Assembly: GCA_016715115.1 (NCBI GenBank)
Contig: JADKBM010000004.1
Span: forward strand, 248,001 to 312,000
Length of the DNA stretch: 64,000 nucleotides
From: Acidobacteriota bacterium
Lineage (GTDB): Bacteria; Acidobacteriota; Blastocatellia; Pyrinomonadales; Pyrinomonadaceae
Direction of reading: 5' to 3'
This document shows positions 1 through 7,736 of the stretch, piece after piece. Numbering within the stretch: position 1 is the stretch's first letter; each line of letters begins with the position of its first letter. The position numbers and the translations under genes were made by a program. Under the pieces are notes generated by a model, which did not search any database, had not been told where the DNA came from, and saw only the letters and a list, made by a program, of their open reading frames with translations.

Positions 1-1251
1 GGGAATATGTTTGTAAACCGCGGCCTTGCCGATGCCCCACATCGTTCCAAGCAGAATTACGAATACAGTGAAGATCCAGACATTCGCCTGAAAATGGATT
101 CTCGTCACGCCCTTTGCGAGGAGTTCCTTGCGCTTGATCGTTTGGCCCGCTTCGACCGCCGGCTCTTGCCAGATCTCTTTTTGCGGAAACACGGCCATCT
201 GATCGTCTTTGATCGACCGATCGACGGATCGCGCTTTGAACGGATAGACCTTTTCTCCAACCACGATCGAGTCGGCGTTGACCGCCGTCACGACGCCGTC
301 GCGCTCGGCGGCGACGCCTTTGCCGGGCGACGAGATCTCCATTTTCGGAACGATCAGAAGGGCCGAAAGAACAACCGAGGATCCGAGCACCCAATACATT
401 ATCTTACGACCGCCGAAGCGATCGCTCAGCCAACCGCCGCCGGCGCGGATCACGCCGGACGGGAAACTGAAGAGGGCCGCGAGGAAACCTGCCGTAACGA
501 GCGGCAGGTAGTAAACGTTGACGAAGTAAGGTACGAGCCACTGCGAGAACGCGACGAAACAACCAAAGACAAGAAAATAGTACAATCCGAACCGCCAGAC
601 GCGGATGTTCTTGAGTGGTTCAAGTTGTTCGGCGATCGTGTTGATCCGCTTGTTCGGCTTTTTATTCGTCACTGAAATCAGAAAAACGACGCCCATCACA
701 AGCAGCGAGATCGCGTAAACGACGGGCAGTTTGCGCCAGCCGTCGAGATTGGCGCCGTTATCGGTAAACGAATTGAGCAAGGTCGGGCCAACGAGCGTCG
801 TGATCGCCGAGCCCGCGTTTCCGGCTCCGAAGATCCCGAGCGCGAGGCCCTGCTTTTCCTTCGGGAACCAGACCGACGTGAAAGCGATGCCGATCGAGAA
901 ACTGACGCCGACCATCCCGAATCCGAAACTGCAGAGAGCGAATGCCCAATACGAATCGGCGATCGATAGCAGGTACATCGGAATCGCGCAAAGGATAAGA
1001 AGCGCGCCGAATATCGGCTTCCCGCCGTATTTGTCGGTCAGCATCCCGGCCGGAAGCCGGAAGATCGAACCCGTCAGCACCGGAATTCCGAGCAGCCAAC
1101 CGATCTCGGTGGCGCTCCAGTTAAATATCTGGTTGGTCGTCAAAAACGTCACGAGGACGCCGTTCAACATCCACGCCGCAAAGCAAATGGTGAATGCCAG
1201 CGTATTGAAAAATAAAATGCGGTTCGCGCCAGTCGGCGTTGTGGATTCCAT
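1..1251 (-). CDS. NarK-type nitrate/nitrite MFS transporter (partial, C-terminus off the left edge)
   Basis: Open on the minus strand from an ATG at 1251 to the window edge (417 codons, no stop). Translation gives a polytopic membrane protein beginning MESTTPTGANRILFFNTLAF. A nitrate-signature-like stretch GIFGAGNAGSAIT follows FPKEKQGLAL, and the last visible segment GIGKAAVYKHIP resembles the second nitrate signature near the C-terminal half of NarK proteins. It should import nitrate or exchange it for nitrite across the inner membrane, which fits the cytoplasmic nitrate reductase upstream on the same strand. Odd feature: roughly residues 302-385 form a hydrophilic, beta-rich insert (GVVTAVNADSIVVGEKVYPF) between membrane segments. 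A family II MFS carrier of another anion is the alternative. Confidence 0.85.
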   Translation of the reverse strand, partial: MESTTPTGANRILFFNTLAFTICFAAWMLNGVLVTFLTTNQIFNWSATEIGWLLGIPVLTGSIFRLPAGMLTDKYGGKPIFGALLILCAIPMYLLSIADSYWAFALCSFGFGMVGVSFSIGIAFTSVWFPKEKQGLALGIFGAGNAGSAITTLVGPTLLNSFTDNGANLDGWRKLPVVYAISLLVMGVVFLISVTNKKPNKRINTIAEQLEPLKNIRVWRFGLYYFLVFGCFVAFSQWLVPYFVNVYYLPLVTAGFLAALFSFPSGVIRAGGGWLSDRFGGRKIMYWVLGSSVVLSALLIVPKMEISSPGKGVAAERDGVVTAVNADSIVVGEKVYPFKARSVDRSIKDDQMAVFPQKEIWQEPAVEAGQTIKRKELLAKGVTRIHFQANVWIFTVFVILLGTMWGIGKAAVYKHIP

Positions 1252-1261
1252 AGAAATTTAT

Positions 1262-1350
1262 TAGGGAATCCAGGGATCTTGGGATTCCAGAGATTCTTAT
1301 GATTCCAGGGATTCCAGGATTCCAGAGATTCCAGTTCTTCCGCAGACTCC
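1262..1350. repeat. Short-period tandem repeat, GATTCCAGG-like units
   Basis: Degenerate 8-10 bp units (GGGATTCCAG, AGATTCCAG) begin about ten bases upstream of the narK-like start codon. The same unit family forms the 800 bp array at 55.7-56.5 kb and shorter patches at 19.15, 20.6 and 20.85 kb. Confidence 0.75.
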
Positions 1351-1377
1351 AGGGATCGCAGAGATTCCGAAGTCCAA

Positions 1378-1663
1378 GGAGCCTGTCGGAAAAAGCCGTT
1401 TGAGAACTGAATCTGCTTCTTCAAGCGTGCGGAGCACGCGAACCTGCGATAGCACCACGTGAAGCGGAGCGGAACGTGGTGGCTGAACACCCGAGTCGCC
1501 AAGCGTGTGTAACACGCGCAACTCTTGTGGCTGCAACAGGTCCGCGTGTTACACACGCTCGTTGGAGTCGTCCGTCGTTGACACCACGTTCCGCTCCGCT
1601 TCACGTGGTGCTATCGTACGTGCGTGTGCTCCGCACACTGAATCGATTTTCCCGACAGGCTCC
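1378..1663. repeat. Inverted-repeat element, family A (complete, MITE-like)
   Basis: A ~286 bp imperfect palindrome. Its ends are GGAGCCTGTCGG and the reverse complement CCGACAGGCTCC. Inside are mirrored blocks: AGCACCACGTGAAGCGGAGC against GCTCCGCTTCACGTGGTGCT, and GCGTGTGTAACACGCG against CGCGTGTTACACACGC. No transposase is encoded. A left half (14984-15160) and a right half (45546-45683) of the same element occur elsewhere in the window, which supports a dispersed non-autonomous element. Confidence 0.85.
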
Positions 1664-1765
1664 AAAGATCAGTCAATACATTTCAAATGATTTGTGCTCA
1701 GCCGGCCGTTGTCTTCGCCAAACCGACCGCCTGCGGTACTGGCCGAGCAGTGACATCGCGGCCTC

Positions 1766-1801
1766 GCAAATCGCAAATCCCAAATCGCAAGTCGCAAATC
1801 C
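1766..1801. repeat. Heptamer-like repeat (CAAATCG/CAAATCC)
   Basis: Five to six copies of a 7 bp unit AAATC(G/C)C just after the stop codon of the small membrane protein gene (minus strand). Similar AAATCCx heptamers occur at 11.16 and 20.55 kb and inside two coding regions (23.4 and 26.5 kb). Confidence 0.65.
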
Positions 1802-1803
1802 GT

Positions 1804-2040
1804 TCAGTCCTTCGCCGCGGGACGCCACCAGAGGACGATCGTCATCGAGATTACCCAACACACGATCGAGGCAATGACGAGCGGTGCGAGCTGCTTGTAT
1901 TGTTCCGCGAGAGCGGCGTCGATCGTTGCCGAGAGTATCCATAGCTGAGCCAGGTTTATCATCACGAGCAACATCAGCTTGGCTTGCCAGATAGCGATTC
2001 GGCCGCGGCGCGAGCGGTATCCGTGATTAACTTCGTTCAT
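1804..2040 (-). CDS. Small two-helix membrane protein next to Rieske protein
   Basis: 78 aa. The N-terminus is basic (MNEVNHGYRSRRGRIAIW) and is followed by two hydrophobic stretches, about residues 20-40 and 51-71, so the protein should be an inner-membrane hairpin. The start codon overlaps the 3' end of the Rieske gene by 14 bp, implying translational coupling and a shared operon. I do not recognise the family. The position between a Rieske protein and NarK suggests a small accessory or anchor subunit of the nitrate-related electron-transfer system, which is inference only. Confidence 0.7.
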   Translation of the reverse strand: MNEVNHGYRSRRGRIAIWQAKLMLLVMINLAQLWILSATIDAALAEQYKQLAPLVIASIVCWVISMTIVLWWRPAAKD

Positions 2041-2599
2041 TCTTTACGCCTCCCGTAACCACGCCGATCGCCCAGATCTCGCCGTCCTTTTCCTCGATCA
2101 AGATCCTGTTCAAAGGCCTCGGCGGAGGGCCGTAAAGAACGTTGCCGGTCTTCGCGTCGAAACCGGCTTCATGACACGGGCACTCAATCTTTTCAGCCTG
2201 TTTGTCGTAGTAAACCGGACACAGCAAATGCGTGCATTTTTGATCAAAGGCATTCAGTTCGCCGTTGGCCGAGCGAATCAGGATCGCCGGGTCGCTCGCC
2301 GTAGGATATCTGAAGTTGATCGCCGAGTTGCGTTCGAGCGTCGCTCCGCCTTCGATTTTTTGCGCCGCGAATTGACTGACGTTTTCCCTGTCATAAACTG
2401 CTTTCAGGGCGAACCCGGCGGTTCCGACCAGAAACGCGGTTGATGTCAGACCAAGAAAATTGCAGAACTCCCGCCGCGTAACCTGGGACTCCTTGTCGCG
2501 ATCGAACGGAAATTCACGTTGATGCGAGCGATTCGCTTCGCGAACATCGCGCTCGTCCGACAACACCTTACCGATTGCATTTTGTAGCTTTGAATTCAT
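2027..2599 (-). CDS. Rieske [2Fe-2S] protein, Tat-exported
   Basis: 190 aa. Residues 1-40 are hydrophilic, then a twin-arginine motif TRREFCNFLG (41-50) precedes a hydrophobic helix, as in QcrA-type Rieske proteins that stay anchored after Tat export. Cluster ligands are C122-x-H124 and C140-x-x-H143, with the usual disulfide pair C127/C142 (CTHLLC and CPCH). The GPPPRPL segment after the second box is also typical. It should carry electrons on the outer face of the membrane. It lies on the same strand as the molybdenum reductase, ferredoxin and cytochrome b genes, separated from them by ~450 bp of heptamer repeats. A bc1/b6f Rieske is possible, but no cytochrome b/c1 gene adjoins it; haloarchaeal nar operons offer a precedent for a Rieske protein with nitrate reductase. 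Confidence 0.9.
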   Translation of the reverse strand: MNSKLQNAIGKVLSDERDVREANRSHQREFPFDRDKESQVTRREFCNFLGLTSTAFLVGTAGFALKAVYDRENVSQFAAQKIEGGATLERNSAINFRYPTASDPAILIRSANGELNAFDQKCTHLLCPVYYDKQAEKIECPCHEAGFDAKTGNVLYGPPPRPLNRILIEEKDGEIWAIGVVTGGVKNERS

Positions 2600-2610
2600 A
2601 TCTTTTGGTC

Positions 2611-2708
2611 AGTGAGCGGTGAGCGGTGAGCGGTGAGCGGTGAGCGGTGAGCGGTGAGCGGTGAGCGGTGAGCGGTGAGCGGTGAGCGGTGAGCGGTGAG
2701 CGGTGAGC
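2611..2708. repeat. Perfect heptamer tandem array (GTGAGCG)n
   Basis: About 13 consecutive copies of GTGAGCG directly upstream of the Rieske start codon (minus strand). The unit is nearly invariant until its last copy (GATGAGCGG). The same unit reappears with changes at 52.25-52.4 kb. Confidence 0.95.
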
Positions 2709-2721
2709 GATGAGCGGTACC

Positions 2722-3048
2722 GCACTTTCCACTCTCCGTTTTCCACTCTGCACTCCGCACTCTGCACTTTCCACTCTGCACTTTCCACTCTGCACTCTGC
2801 ACTCTGCACTCTGCACTCTGCACTCCGCACTCTGCACTCCGCACTCCGCACTCTGCACTTTCCACTCTGCACTTTCCACTCTGCACTCTGCACTCTGCAC
2901 TCTGCACTCTGCACTCCGCACTCCGCACTCCGCACTCCGCACTCTGCACTCTGCACTCTGCACTCTGCACTCTGCACTCTGCACTCTCCACTCTGCACTC
3001 TGCACTTTGCACTCTCCACTCTGCACTCTGCACTCTCCACTCTGCACT
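2722..3048. repeat. Heptamer tandem array (CACTCTG)n with CACTCCG/CACTTTC variants
   Basis: About 45 copies of a 7 bp unit, mostly CACTCTG, interspersed with CACTCCG, CACTTTC and CACTCTC. A 7 bp unit passes through all three frames, so every frame yields the same heptapeptide; the long apparent ORFs here are artefacts. A short relative sits at 11.06-11.14 kb. Confidence 0.95.
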
Positions 3049-3050
3049 GT

Positions 3051-3689
3051 TCAAAACTCATTGCTCTTGTTCGATTCCTCGACTTGCGCCTCCATCCAGG
3101 ATTCGCGCTCGTTCTGAGCCGTTACCCGGCCTTCGAACACGCCGCAACCGATGCTGACTTCCGTGTCGTCGGTCGGGAGCATCAAATAGACCTTCGTCTC
3201 GACCTTTTGATTTCCGAAAACATGCGCATTGACCGGCTTCGTCCGTCGCAGCGGGACAATTTGTTCATAAGTCCCGAACGATAGTGCTCCGGTCGGACAA
3301 ACACTCGCGCACATCGGTTTGAGGCCCTCGCTCGTGCGGTCGTAGCACATATCGCACTTCATCTGCAGATGCATCTCCGAGTTGTATTTCGGGACGCCGA
3401 AAGGACAGGCGTTGACGCAGTTGCGGCAGTCGAGACAGCGTGGTTTGAGCGCCGACATTACGACGCCGTCCTCGTTGACCTTGATCGCGTCCGCCGGACA
3501 AACCAACGCGCAGGTCGGTTCCGTGCAGTGCATACAAACCGTCGGCATCGTCGCCGTCGACTCGCCGCGGTCGATGTAATCGACGTAGATCATCGAATAT
3601 CCCTTGTGCGTCGAACATTCGCGACAGGCGGCGACGCACGAACGGCATCCGATACAGCGCTGCGGATCGATAAAGAACGTTTCCTTCAT
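3051..3689 (-). CDS. Four-cluster ferredoxin-type iron-sulfur subunit of the molybdenum reductase
   Basis: 212 aa. There are four Cys clusters: C12-x2-C15-x2-C18-x3-C22; CMHCTEPTCALVCP; CLDCRNCVNACPFG; and CDMCYDRTSEGLKPMCASVCP split between two loops. This is the DmsB/NrfC/HybA architecture that wires a quinol-oxidising membrane subunit to a molybdopterin enzyme. No signal peptide is visible, so it acts in the cytoplasm. Its ATG overlaps the end of the upstream molybdopterin gene by 4 bp (ATGA-type overlap), so the two subunits are translationally coupled. The heptamer repeat begins directly after its stop codon. Confidence 0.9.
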   Translation of the reverse strand: MKETFFIDPQRCIGCRSCVAACRECSTHKGYSMIYVDYIDRGESTATMPTVCMHCTEPTCALVCPADAIKVNEDGVVMSALKPRCLDCRNCVNACPFGVPKYNSEMHLQMKCDMCYDRTSEGLKPMCASVCPTGALSFGTYEQIVPLRRTKPVNAHVFGNQKVETKVYLMLPTDDTEVSIGCGVFEGRVTAQNERESWMEAQVEESNKSNEF

Positions 3690-5896
3690 TTCACCACCTC
3701 GCTTTGTGTAATCTGCGTCACGACGGATCTCTCGCCGGACAGCTTTTCAATCTGGGCGGCGCAGGCCTTGTATTCGGGGATCTTCGAGATCGGATCGAGG
3801 ACCGGATTCGTGATCTGATTCGCCGCCTGTGTCTCGCCCCAGTGATACGGGATAAAGATCGTATCCGGGCGAATCGTTTTCACGACCAATGCCGGAAACT
3901 CGCCGGAACCGCGCCGTGACCTGACGCGAACGCGCTCACCGTCGGTGATCCCGTATCTCGCGGCCGTGTCGGGATGGATCTCGACGTACGGTTCCGGGCA
4001 TTGTTTGACGAGGAAACCGATACGCCGGGTTTGGTTGCCGGAAAGATACTGGTGAACGATGCGGCCGCTTGTAAAGATCAGCGGATATTCGTCATCCGGA
4101 GTCTCGGCGGCGGGGGCGAATTCGAACCCGTGAAATTTGGCGCGCCCGTCCGGATGATAAAAGCGCTCTTCGAACAGGCGCTCGGTGCCCGGCTTGTCTT
4201 CGCACGGACAGGGCCAGAAAACGCCGTTCTCTTTTTCGATCCGCTCCCAGGTGATGCCCGCATAATCCGCGGTACCGCCTTTCGACGTGACGCGGATCTC
4301 CTCAAAAAGATCGCGCGGTGTTTGAAATCCGAAGTACTTTCCGCGACCCATCCGATGAGCGATCTCACGGATGATCCACCAGTCGGGTTTGGCTTCGGCG
4401 GGCGGCTCGATCGCCTTGTTTATCTTGAGGACGCGCCCTTCGCCGTTGGTCGTCACGCCTTCGTCTTCGCACCAGGAAGTGCCAGGCAGTACGACATCGG
4501 CGTAACGCGCCGATTCGGACATAAAGAAGTCGATGTGGACGTAAAAATCAAGCGATTCGAGAGACTCTCGAACTTTGTTGGTGTCCGGCAATGAAACCAT
4601 CACGTTGTTGCATAGCGAAAGCAGCGTCCGGATCTCGCCCTCGCGCATTTTGTCGAACATCTCGACGACCGAAACACCCGCCTGCGGCAGTTCTTCTTCA
4701 GGCAACCCCCAAATTCCGCAGATATGCTTGCGATGCTCCGGATTCAGCATCGAACGCTGACCGGGAAGCTGATCGGCCTTTTGTCCGTGCTCGCGGCCGC
4801 CCTGTCCGTTGCCCTGACCGGTGATCGTTCCGTAACCCCGTCCCCTGGAGCCTATCTTTCCGGTTGCGAGAACGATGTTTATGTAGCTCAAAACGTTGTT
4901 GACGCCGTGTGAATGGTGTTCGATCCCGCGCGCGTGAAGGATCATTCCGGTCTTGGCCCGGCCATAGACTTTACCGGCCTTGACGATCTTTTCGGCGGGA
5001 ACGCCGGTGATCCCGGCCGCAACTTCGGGGGTGTATTTGAGAATGATCTGTTTCGTCGCTTCCCAATCGTTGGTGCGTGTCCTGATGAACTCCTCGTCGA
5101 TCAGTCCTTCGTTGACAATGACATTGAGGATGCCGTTCGCGAGCGCGACGTCGGTGCCGGGTTTGAGCTGAAGGTGAAGATCCCCCTGGCGCGCGGTCGG
5201 AGTTTCGCGCGGATCGATGACGATCCACACGCCGCCGTTATCGCGCTGCTCCCAAAGAAACTTGTTCAGCACCGGGAACGTCTCCGCGCAGTTCGCGCCG
5301 GCGATCATCAAAACATCGGCAAACGGAATGTCGCTCCACGGGTTGGCCGCGCGATCGACGCCGAAAGCTTTGTTGTTGCCCGCGGCGGCGGAGACCATAC
5401 ACAGACGGCCGTTGTAATCGATGTACCGAGTGCCGAGACCGGCGCGGGCGAACTTGCCCATAAGATATGTTTTCTCTGTCGTCAGTGACGAACCTGAATA
5501 AACGCCGATCGAATCTTTGCCGTGCTTTTCTTGGGATTCCTTGAATTTCGAGACGATCAGATTGAGTGCTTCTTCCCAGGTCGCGCGCTCAAACATCCCT
5601 TTGCGTTTGATGAGCGGATAGTGAAGACGGTCCGGATGATGCGTCTGCAAATAGGCGGTGACGCCTTTCGGGCACAATCGACCTTCGTTTACCGGAAAGT
5701 CGTATCGCGGTTCGACACCGACAACCGACCCCTTTTCGACGAGGAGATTCATACCGCACTGCACCGCGCAATACGGACAGTGCGTCGGAACGATCGCTTC
5801 GATTTCGCGATTCGCCGACCAGCCGCCTTTGGGTTCGTCGTGAAGGTGCGGCCCGAAGGCGTCGACGATCTCTTGAAATTTTCCTACTTTACCCAT
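3686..5896 (-). CDS. Molybdopterin oxidoreductase, NasA/NarB-like nitrate reductase catalytic subunit
   Basis: 736 aa. [4Fe-4S] ligands C40-x2-C43-x3-C47-x27-C75 (HCPYCAVQCGM ... GRLCPKG) are followed by bis-MGD-binding domains. The YNGRLCMVSA segment places C166 where Nas/Nap/Fdh enzymes carry their Cys molybdenum ligand. The C-terminal MopB-binding domain contains PYVEIHPDTAARYGI. There is no Tat signal, so the enzyme is cytoplasmic, which matches a NarK importer in the same cluster. The neighbours (membrane cytochrome b, ferredoxin) suggest quinol-fed electron supply rather than the soluble flavoprotein of classical Nas. Formate dehydrogenase is the main alternative; NarK and the N-G-R-L-C-M-x-S box favour nitrate. 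Confidence 0.85.
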   Translation of the reverse strand: MGKVGKFQEIVDAFGPHLHDEPKGGWSANREIEAIVPTHCPYCAVQCGMNLLVEKGSVVGVEPRYDFPVNEGRLCPKGVTAYLQTHHPDRLHYPLIKRKGMFERATWEEALNLIVSKFKESQEKHGKDSIGVYSGSSLTTEKTYLMGKFARAGLGTRYIDYNGRLCMVSAAAGNNKAFGVDRAANPWSDIPFADVLMIAGANCAETFPVLNKFLWEQRDNGGVWIVIDPRETPTARQGDLHLQLKPGTDVALANGILNVIVNEGLIDEEFIRTRTNDWEATKQIILKYTPEVAAGITGVPAEKIVKAGKVYGRAKTGMILHARGIEHHSHGVNNVLSYINIVLATGKIGSRGRGYGTITGQGNGQGGREHGQKADQLPGQRSMLNPEHRKHICGIWGLPEEELPQAGVSVVEMFDKMREGEIRTLLSLCNNVMVSLPDTNKVRESLESLDFYVHIDFFMSESARYADVVLPGTSWCEDEGVTTNGEGRVLKINKAIEPPAEAKPDWWIIREIAHRMGRGKYFGFQTPRDLFEEIRVTSKGGTADYAGITWERIEKENGVFWPCPCEDKPGTERLFEERFYHPDGRAKFHGFEFAPAAETPDDEYPLIFTSGRIVHQYLSGNQTRRIGFLVKQCPEPYVEIHPDTAARYGITDGERVRVRSRRGSGEFPALVVKTIRPDTIFIPYHWGETQAANQITNPVLDPISKIPEYKACAAQIEKLSGERSVVTQITQSEVVK

Positions 5897-5905
5897 TGTC
5901 TTTTC

Positions 5906-6964
5906 CTAGATATCCAAAATTCCACGACGCTTTGATTCGGCGATTTCGAGGTAGGCCAGACCGCGCATCACGCGTTTGCAACGCGGACAAAAATCCTGCA
6001 GCTTGCGCCCGTCGTTGAACGAGTAATCGAATCCGACCTGTTCGACAACGTCTTTCAGATCGTTGAGCCACATTTCCGAAGCGAACTCGGTTCCGCAACG
6101 CGCGCAATTCGCCTGCGGCATCTCGGCCGAGCGCTTTTGATAAAGCTCGACACCGATCGAAGCCGGCCGTTGCACGATATGAAACAGCTTGCCGAACGGC
6201 AGAAAGAACAGCGTCATAATCACCAACGCCTCGTGCGTGAGAGTGATGAACGAATACATATAACCTTCAAACCACATACTGGACGCCGTCAGCATCAGGC
6301 CGGTCACCGAGATCGCGATCAACAAGAGATGCGGGACGAAATCCAGCAGAAATGTCTGAAGCGCGATCGCGCCGCGATCGTGGAGTCGGCGGTGAAGCGC
6401 GATCCCGCACCCGGCGATGACCATCAGCGCGGTAAAATCCAGCGCGTGAAACACAAGCCACGCCGTCGGGCTGCGCCCTTCCAACAGCTGCAACGGAAAG
6501 CCGAAAAGGTGCGCGCGATAGCCGCTCGAACCTTCGAGTTCGAAGTGAATCCAGCCGAACACCAATGGGAACGTGATCGCCGCTGAGAGGATGCAGCCCC
6601 ACATGATCAGCAAGTGCATCAACCATCGTGACGTGCCGCGATTGCGTATGAATCTTTGTGCAAGAAATCCGCTGAAAACTGATTTGGCGGCCGTTGCCGT
6701 GTTTGCGCCGAGGCCTTGGCGCTGCAAGTACAGTTGCCAGCCGCGTTTCCAGTAAATCCGCGTCGCCGGGCGTTGAAGCCAAAGCGCGTAGCGAAAGGCG
6801 ATCGCTCCGACCGCAATCACACTCGCAATCGCGTAACCAAAAAGCCGCGGATCGAAGTGGAGCAAAAAACGGGAACCGACAATGACTGCCAGCGTCAGCA
6901 ACGCCGATGCGGCAAGTCCGATGATCGTCGGATTTCGGTAGTTGATCTTAGTTGACTCGGGCAT
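5906..6964 (-). CDS. Cytochrome-b-like membrane subunit with C-terminal four-Cys motif
   Basis: 352 aa. The N-terminal ~275 residues hold about seven to eight hydrophobic segments with histidines in or near helices (LMHLLIMWG, VFHALDFTAL, FVPHLLLIAI, TLTHEALVIM, KLFHIVQRP), a pattern of NarI/HdrE-type cytochromes b that oxidise quinol. The cytoplasmic tail carries C287-x2-C290 and C326-x2-C329, a rubredoxin- or zinc-ribbon-like pair that could relay electrons or bind zinc. It is the first gene of the cluster on this strand, with only 9 bp to the catalytic subunit, so it most likely anchors the complex. The exact family is not certain. Confidence 0.8.
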   Translation of the reverse strand: MPESTKINYRNPTIIGLAASALLTLAVIVGSRFLLHFDPRLFGYAIASVIAVGAIAFRYALWLQRPATRIYWKRGWQLYLQRQGLGANTATAAKSVFSGFLAQRFIRNRGTSRWLMHLLIMWGCILSAAITFPLVFGWIHFELEGSSGYRAHLFGFPLQLLEGRSPTAWLVFHALDFTALMVIAGCGIALHRRLHDRGAIALQTFLLDFVPHLLLIAISVTGLMLTASSMWFEGYMYSFITLTHEALVIMTLFFLPFGKLFHIVQRPASIGVELYQKRSAEMPQANCARCGTEFASEMWLNDLKDVVEQVGFDYSFNDGRKLQDFCPRCKRVMRGLAYLEIAESKRRGILDI

Positions 6965-7274
6965 AATACTTGATCAGTTCACGATTCAATTATCGTGTCA
7001 CTGGGGACCTTAGAAACATGACTCGAATCATATTTGAAAATAATATTAAGGAGGGCGACCGTTCTGGAATTCGCAAATTCGACAGGCAAAACGGCGAACC
7101 TCCTCTAAAGAAAGATGACCTAAACCCGCGTGGAATATGAAACTTGAAGCGGCTGCAGACTGACGTGTGATATCCCGCCTTTCGGAAGTTAACGTCCGAC
7201 AGTGTAGAATTCCTATTCGACGATCGTTTTGTTGTTAACAGCCCCGTTCTAATGTTAAATTCTTCCTTACGCGT
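6965..7274. other. Divergent intergenic region
   Basis: 310 bp between the nitrate cluster (minus) and a plus-strand gene. It must contain the nitrate-cluster promoter. An AT-rich core lies at 7021-7055 (AAATAATATTAAGG). I found no convincing FNR- or NarL-like palindrome by eye, and no RNA gene. Confidence 0.5.
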
Positions 7275-7721
7275 ATGAACAAGTCTCAGGTAATCTGGCT
7301 CATCATCCGGCTCTTCGGCGTTTATTTGGCGTATCTCGCGCTGGTCTCTTTTTTCGGGCTCGTCGGGTCGATTCCGGCACTTTTCACGTTGCCGAAGCTC
7401 GACGCTCCGAACAAGAACGCGAACGTTTCGAGTCCGACGCCGATCCGGTCCGCGCAAATCAATCCGACCGGCGGATTTGAGACCTACGAGGATCCGACGC
7501 AGCCCAAGACGGACAAAAAGGACGACGACTCGATCACGGCCAAATTCAAAGGCGAGAATGTAACCAACTTTCTCTGGTTTTTGATCGTCACAGCAATTTA
7601 CGTCGTCGCGGCCTGGTATCTGCTCCGCGATGGCAGAATTCTTTTCTCCGTCTTGAATCGCGAGCGCCCGGACGGGCCCGAGAAGGAACGCGAACCCGAG
7701 GTCACAACGTTGAATTTGTAG
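7275..7721 (+). CDS. Hypothetical membrane protein with two helices
   Basis: 148 aa. A hydrophobic segment near residues 8-38 (IIRLFGVYLAYLALVSFFGL) is followed by a Pro/Asp/Lys-rich loop of ~60 residues and a second helix around 97-115 (FLWFLIVTAIYVVAAWYLL). The loop would be extracytoplasmic if the N-terminus is inside. No family recognised. The next gene follows after 15 bp, so they probably share a transcript. Confidence 0.65.
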   Translation: MNKSQVIWLIIRLFGVYLAYLALVSFFGLVGSIPALFTLPKLDAPNKNANVSSPTPIRSAQINPTGGFETYEDPTQPKTDKKDDDSITAKFKGENVTNFLWFLIVTAIYVVAAWYLLRDGRILFSVLNRERPDGPEKEREPEVTTLNL

Positions 7722-7736
7722 TTTTTGGAAAGTCTT

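Noticed and set aside
2568..3284. Several overlapping ORFs of 130-190 aa on both strands
   Set aside because: They are translations of (CACTCTG)n and (GTGAGCG)n. A 7 bp unit gives the same periodic peptide in all frames and lacks stops by chance.
7232..7260. Promoter-like TTGTTA-17-TTAAAT before the gene at 7275
   Set aside because: The start site would lie only about 8 bp from the ATG; boxes are weak.
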